Assembly: GCA_000733355.1 (NCBI GenBank)
Contig: JNVV01000048.1
Location: forward strand, 1 to 64,000
DNA length: 64,000 nucleotides
Source of the DNA: Falciphora oryzae
Lineage: Eukaryota > Ascomycota > Sordariomycetes > Magnaporthales > Magnaporthaceae
Direction of reading: 5' to 3'
Both the position numbers and the translations under genes were made by a program. Below the pieces are notes generated by a model that did not search any database, was not told the DNA's origin, and was given only the letters and a program-made list of their open reading frames with translations. Below, in pieces: positions 59,726 to 64,000 of this stretch. Numbering within the stretch: the stretch's first letter is position 1; the number at the start of each line of letters is the position of its first letter.

Positions 59726-59818
59726 TGTTGAGTTCAATCTGGCCACGGCGCACTGAAAAGTGTAGCCGACTACATTTGCAATGCAGTCCAGGAGCTATTA
59801 TATAGCTTGTTATTAACA
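59726..59818. repeat. Terminal direct repeat, right copy (93 bp)
   Basis: Identical to the left copy except for one C instead of T near its start; followed by the duplicated ATAAG. Confidence 0.9.
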
Positions 59819-61569
59819 ATAAGTTATCGATATCGTCGATAAAAACTTTAGTTAAAGCTTTCACTAAAATAAACGAGGTAATTTCCGCTATTATGCTTAA
59901 AGCACCAGTTTGCTAAAGCTAGTACATAACTATAGCTAACATTCGCGCACGGTAAACGTTTTGGAATAGCCTAATGGCGTAGTAGTATTTTGGTACTAAA
60001 ACGGATAGCTTTTGCGTTCGACCCAATCCTTTTACGTTTATTTTTACCAATAGCTTAAATTCTTTCCATATATGGGATAATATATTAAGCTTAATATAAA
60101 AAAAGGCCGGAATTAGAAGCATTTATTATTTGCGGTTAAATGGTTGATTGGCTTTAAGCTAAGCGGATTAAATATGTTGGATAAAGGAAACTATTTTTTA
60201 ATTGCTATAAATAAGGATTAAGTTAGCGTTATAATCGAAAGTAAGGTCGTTAAGCTTTAAACCGAGGAGCTTTTGGAATAGCTGTTCGTAAATGCGGATA
60301 ATTCCGCTAAACTCGCCTTTATTTTCTATAATAGCCGGTGTTTAAATAAGGTATAATATTTAAATTAAAGCACGTAATATTTTTAGGAAAAGCTTTTCGG
60401 GGAAGCGCAATTTTGGAGCGTTTTCGGCACCATTATATAAATCGTTGGAAATTGTAAATCCATCGAATAGGTGGTGGAGGATTTGTTAGCGGAATAGGAA
60501 TTAGGCACATTTTGGCTGGTTGCGAGGAAAAGGCAACGTAAATATTTCGAATAGCTATCGCTTTTAAAAAAGCAAAATTGCGCGCTATTAGGATTAGGTA
60601 TATCGTTCTACGTCGGGGCACCCAATAAATAAACATATGGTAACGTTGCGTATAATATCGGTACGTCTATATCCCAGGTTTTGGATGCGATTTATAAAGT
60701 TAAAGTTGTCGTATACAACAACGAATAAAGGGTCGCGGGCAACGCGGCGCAAATTTACCTATCCAAAAGATATAATTTAATATGGAATGGATAAAAAAGC
60801 AAATTACTTTACAGGCATACGTATTTTAGCTTTTTCCACCAACTTCGTAATTTCCCCTTTTGTTTGGCGATATAAACAAAAAACCCCCAATCCCGCTAAA
60901 ACTTTTATTACCGGCTTCGGCATTCCGCTATTAAGTAAATAAATACCCAAACTTTTCGCTAAATAATTGCTCCGCTTTAGCGAGCGAACATTAGCTAAAA
61001 TGCTAGCAATTATAAAGCAAAGGCCTAAATTTTTATCGCGGCGACGAGTAACTAGTGCGTCGGTAAAACTTTGCGAAAAAGGCTGGTTAGATCCATAAAA
61101 TTCCCAATAGCTGCGGTCGTTAGCCATTAGGTGGTTGAAAAACGCGGATAAATTAAGCGCTTCCCGGCGGAAAACGGCGTTTATTTAGCCGAGGTCGTTG
61201 CTAATCCAAAACGTATCGCAAAAATCTTTAGCGGCTACTAGTCCATCCCCTTAAGCCACAGCGGCAAAGGTAAACTGGTTAAAAAGGGGGTGTGCGCTAA
61301 CGCCGACAAAATTTTGCCGAAAGGTAAGGAATGCAATTAATAGTGGTGCAAATACATTTGATTGTTGGAAGGTTAAACCAGCAGTTTGGAATACACGGAT
61401 AACGTCGTTATCATTCGCAAATTGGCGAAAGGCTTTAACGCGACCAGCTTTAGGTTTGCCGGTAAAAGTATTAAATTAGCATATCCATTGCTTTAAAAAA
61501 AAAACGAAAAAATCCCTTAACCACCCTGCTTTGCCAGAACTGGATAGTATTTTTAACGAGCTGGTTATC

Positions 61570-61704
61570 TTCACCGCCGTCGGCATCGTCGTCGTCTTTA
61601 CCGCCGTCGGCATCGTCGTCGTCTTCACCGCCGTCGGCATCGTCGTTATCTTCACCGCCGTCGGCATCGTCGTTATCTTTACCGCTATCGGCATCGTCGT
61701 TATT
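61570..61704 (-). repeat. 27-bp tandem repeat encoding DDADGGEDN
   Basis: Five copies spaced exactly 27 bp apart (starts at 61570, 61597, 61624, 61651 and 61678), a sixth being diverged. On the minus strand each encodes nine residues, DDADGGED(N/D) or DDADGGKD. The repeat is GC-rich and in frame despite lying in the AT-rich island. Confidence 0.9.
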
Positions 61705-62110
61705 TTCGCTGTTGTTTTTTTTAACGTTTCCTATGTTCCTTTCGTCGTAAATAAACCGGAGGTTGGAAAAGCCTGGTTGTTCGTTATCGGAAAGGCTGAT
61801 ATCTATGGGATTTGGGGTAGGGGTTGGGCGTTGTAGCGTAGAATGCAAAGGCGTAAGGTCGGAGGTTGGGAAATTTACCCCTAGTAGCCCCGCGGTAATG
61901 GATGCCGCGGATTGTTGGGATTGAGGGGGGAGCGACGGCGACGAAGATATTGTAATATTGCACCTATAGGTGAAGATTCGAATCGATAAACGATTTGTAT
62001 TACACGGAACAGGGTAAGGAAGTATTATTTGGATGGATCTTTGCGATTGTAAATATCGTCAATTGGTGATTGCGGTAAAATGCCGACAAAAAACGAGATT
62101 TTCGCACCAA

Positions 62111-63574
62111 GGTGTCTCAAACCAGGTGATAAGGAAGTTGGGGGGGGGCTGTGATTGGGTGGATTGGGTGGGGCGGGGAGGGGTGGGGCGGAGTGACTCG
62201 GGGGACTTCCGCCACACCTGGTCTGAGGCACTGAGACTAGCACGCACGCGCAAGATTTGCCAGAAAGCACGCGCCTCTGTTTGTTGCCACGCCGGGCTAT
62301 ACTAAAGTATAGGTGGCATCGCACGCGCAGAATCTTCGCGCGGCTCTGTTTGCCAACCGTGAAGTGTACGGTACGCCCTGCGCCACGCTGCCAAGCCGCG
62401 CAGCCTATCGTGTACAAAGAGCACACCGTGTTAGAACCAGGCCCTACAGCCCCCGAACTTTCTTTCTTTGGCCGGGCCTAGGAGGGGTCCCGGGGTCCCC
62501 TCCGCCCACACCCGGCCTCATGCTTTTTCCGGCGCTTTGCCGGCCGACTGCTTTTACTACCACCAACAGCAGCGCTTACAGCGCGCCGGCGTTTATTCGC
62601 CTTTTTGCCGATTGCCCGCTCACCAACAAGGAGCGCCGGAATGCGGCCCGAACTCCGTGTGCCTACGGGTTTACTTTGTTAGCCGCCTCGATAGCAACAT
62701 GTAGCCTAGTGTCGAGCTTAGATAGCGCTAGCACGTTATATGCCCCCAAGGAGGCAGGGAATGGTAGATCCCGACTAGCTGACGTTAAATATACTTTCTC
62801 TTTTTATTTAGCCATTTGCCACGGCTATGGCCGGGGCAGCAACGGCGCGGGCGAACCGCCGCAAAGTCCTCCTTAGCAGCGGCATTTAGCGCGCTACTAA
62901 CAGCCTTAACACGGCCAACAACACCCTCGCCGGCAACTAGGGGCGGATAGGGACCGCCTTAGGCACTAACCGCATCGTTTCCTCGCTCGACCGGACCAGC
63001 GCCGTGGGCCAGCGTGCCACGTACACGCGTGGGTCACGTCCGCTAAGCGCGCTGGTCGGCAGGTCTCCAACAGCCCCGGCGTCGCCAACGGGTACCCTGG
63101 CGTGTCGTGCGCCGGCGACGGGACCCTGGTCTTAACCCTGTTGGGCTTTAACGGCAAGGCCTTCACGAGCGTGGCCTTTAGCGTTGGCGGCGGCGGGCAG
63201 GTGTCGCCCGTGGGCGCCTCCCCGACCAGCGTCGGCGCCGGGACCTGTGTGCAGGCCTCGTTCCGCGCCTCGGGCGGCTGCCAGGCCGGCTGCAACGCCT
63301 CGGCGTCGTATACCAAATTTGTGCACAGGGGCCAAGACCACCCGCAACGGGCCAAAGCCACACCGCCGTCGGGGCCGCCGCCGGCGCCTGGGGCGGGGGG
63401 CGCAGGGGGTGCTCGGTAGGTTAAGGGGTCAGTTAGGCGTGGGTAGCATGATTTAAACTCGATAGAGCGGTGCAATTTTTAGGATTTGGCGGCACTGCCC
63501 GTGTAAATACAAGCACAGCCTTTGGGAGGAGCACAAACTGCCCTTATCCTTAATTGTCTACCCCCAGTTCCGCT
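62111..63574. other. GC-rich flank with eroded coding fragments
   Basis: Beyond the island the composition is GC-rich again. A plus-strand frame around 63040-63419 has coding-like codon use (ANGYPGVSCAGDGTLVLTLL, GTCVQASF), with an upstream continuation in another frame (NRIVSSLDRTSAVGQRATY) after a stop. It may be a fragment of a broken gene, family unknown. Nothing intact is supported. Confidence 0.35.
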
Positions 63575-63976
63575 TCAAACCAACCACAGCGTCCTCTCCT
63601 CGGCTCCTCGAAACAACGCTTCGACACCGTTGCCAAAAAGCCTACCCGTACCGACGCGCTCGAAGCACTCGTCATCCCCAAATGCGGGAACTTCCTTGCG
63701 GGCCAGGTACAACACCTTGAATGAGGTCTGATATCCCCGCAGGTTACCAAAACCAAAGCCTCCGGGCGTCTTTGGCATGCTTTTAACGACGAAAGCGAAG
63801 AGATCTTCGGGCTGGCGGGGTTGTTGCTGTCTTTGATCCTCGCCACTTCCGGCGTTCTGCTCTTGCTGGCGCTGGCTAGGGTCTTCGGGGGGAGATTCCG
63901 GGTCGGGGTCCTGGTACTCTGGGTGCTCGAGTGAAGCCCAGCCGACGATGCTGTCCGGCTCCTCCACCGTGGTCAC
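63575..63976 (-). CDS. Possible partial or hypothetical gene at window end
   Basis: A 133-codon minus-strand frame with reasonable codon use. The N-terminal half is acidic and Gln/Pro-rich (DPDPESPPEDPSQRQQEQN). The second half reads like folded protein (EDLFAFVVKSMPKTPGGFGFG, FKVLYLARKEVPAFGDDE). A GGTAGG at the VGTGR codons could be a splice donor, so the listed 3' end may be wrong, and further exons may lie beyond the window. I do not recognise a family. Confidence 0.35.
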   Translation of the reverse strand: MTTVEEPDSIVGWASLEHPEYQDPDPESPPEDPSQRQQEQNAGSGEDQRQQQPRQPEDLFAFVVKSMPKTPGGFGFGNLRGYQTSFKVLYLARKEVPAFGDDECFERVGTGRLFGNGVEALFRGAEERTLWLV

Positions 63977-64000
63977 CCGCCGCCAGAGGCACCGCCCGAA

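Larger units (their letters stand above)
59352..59818 (-). mobile_element. TRIM-like miniature LTR element, 467 bp, with 5-bp TSD
   Basis: Two 93-bp direct repeats, 59352-59444 and 59726-59818, differ at one base (T/C). Each starts TGTT and ends AACA, as LTRs do. The five bases before the first (ATAAG, 59347-59351) are repeated exactly after the second (59819-59823): a target-site duplication. The internal part is only 281 bp and has no gag or pol. Read on the minus strand, a purine-rich AAGGGGTGG abuts the 3' repeat like a polypurine tract, so minus is the likely orientation. No clear tRNA primer site was recognised. It lacks the AT-rich bias of its surroundings. It interrupts the DUF6589-like frame. 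Confidence 0.8.
58440..61848 (-). pseudogene. Decayed DUF6589-like transposon-associated frame
   Basis: Read on the minus strand, the N-terminal part (61848-61471) is polar, with a 9-residue acidic tandem repeat. Then come an open block 61127-60804 (SYWEFYGSNQPFSQ, LGIYLLNSGMPKPVIKVLAGLGV) and VVVYDNFNF at 60722-60696. A block RTQKLSVLVPKYYYAIRLFQ follows near 60030-59970, and KALTKVFIDDIDNL directly before the inserted TRIM-like element. The frame seems to resume after the insertion (YIKISERTRSDTLAVPA). The VYDNFNF motif after a 'no-recognition' helical region resembles DUF6589 proteins, which are common in fungal repeats. Multiple stops are present. Family assignment is moderate and made from memory of the motif. 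Confidence 0.45.
55734..62110. mobile_element. AT-rich, RIP-like decayed repeat island
   Basis: Composition changes abruptly at about 55734 and back at about 62110. Inside, TpA is very frequent, long open frames vanish, and recognisable coding blocks are broken by TAA/TAG codons, often where glutamine would be expected. This fits repeat-induced point mutation of a transposon-like unit. It carries a helicase relic (plus) and a DUF6589-like relic (minus), converging near 58.2-58.5 kb. No terminal repeats bounding the whole island were recognised. Confidence 0.75.

Noticed and set aside
62313..62876. 187-codon plus-strand frame right of the AT-rich island
   Set aside because: Compositional Ala/Arg/Ser frame with no recognisable segment; adjacent frames are equally open.

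Overview
The window is a 64-kb piece of a filamentous ascomycete genome, most likely a Sordariomycete (Sordariales-like). The evidence is short GT-AG introns of about 60-370 bp with CTAAC/CTGAC-like branch sites, GC-rich codon use, fungus-specific genes (a DASH kinetochore subunit, a CFEM cell-wall protein, an NRC-2/Fpk1-type kinase), and a block that looks damaged by repeat-induced point mutation (RIP). No tRNA, rRNA, CRISPR array or bacterial-style operon was seen.

0.7-24 kb is core genome with large gene-free stretches. In order: a PSP1-domain protein (minus), a mitochondrial NFU1-type Fe-S scaffold (minus), a HIT zinc-finger protein (plus), a basic low-complexity protein (minus), and a Ras-like-GTPase/RasGEF fusion (plus). 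About 6 kb lies upstream of the PSP1 gene without a supportable gene, and another 6.3 kb lies between the low-complexity protein and the RasGEF.

24.5-27.6 kb holds a poorly resolved orphan gene that seems to change reading frame, and a tiny single-pass membrane protein gene with a CAA-repeat leader.

28.5-50.8 kb is dense housekeeping DNA: mitochondrial uS5, DAD3, the NRC-2-like kinase, an AT-hook/C2H2 protein, a TMA46/DFRP1-like CCCH protein, an SDR enzyme with Phe at the catalytic Tyr position, NOP58, V-ATPase subunit d (VMA6), mitochondrial uS15, cytosolic ribosomal uS2 (RPS0) and a GPI-anchored CFEM protein. Many genes are divergent pairs sharing one promoter region (NFU1/HIT, AT-hook/TMA46, NOP58/VMA6, uS15m/RPS0). 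Translation and ribosome biogenesis dominate: uS5m, uS15m, RPS0, NOP58, TMA46 and possibly the HIT protein.

50.8-64 kb is accessory. A 4.5-kb gene-free stretch leads to an internally deleted remnant of the nucleoside-phosphorylase-like domain that starts many fungal NLR receptors. It abuts a sharply bounded AT-rich island (about 55.73-62.1 kb). The island holds a stop-riddled RecQ-like DEAD/DEAH helicase on the plus strand and a degenerate DUF6589-like reading frame on the minus strand, converging on each other. Inside the latter sits an intact 467-bp element with 93-bp TG...CA terminal direct repeats and a perfect 5-bp target-site duplication (ATAAG): a TRIM-like miniature LTR element that inserted after, or escaped, the decay of its host sequence. 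The last 2 kb returns to GC-rich sequence with eroded coding fragments. Splice sites given in the entries were placed by reading the sequence and checked for frame closure, not by transcript data.
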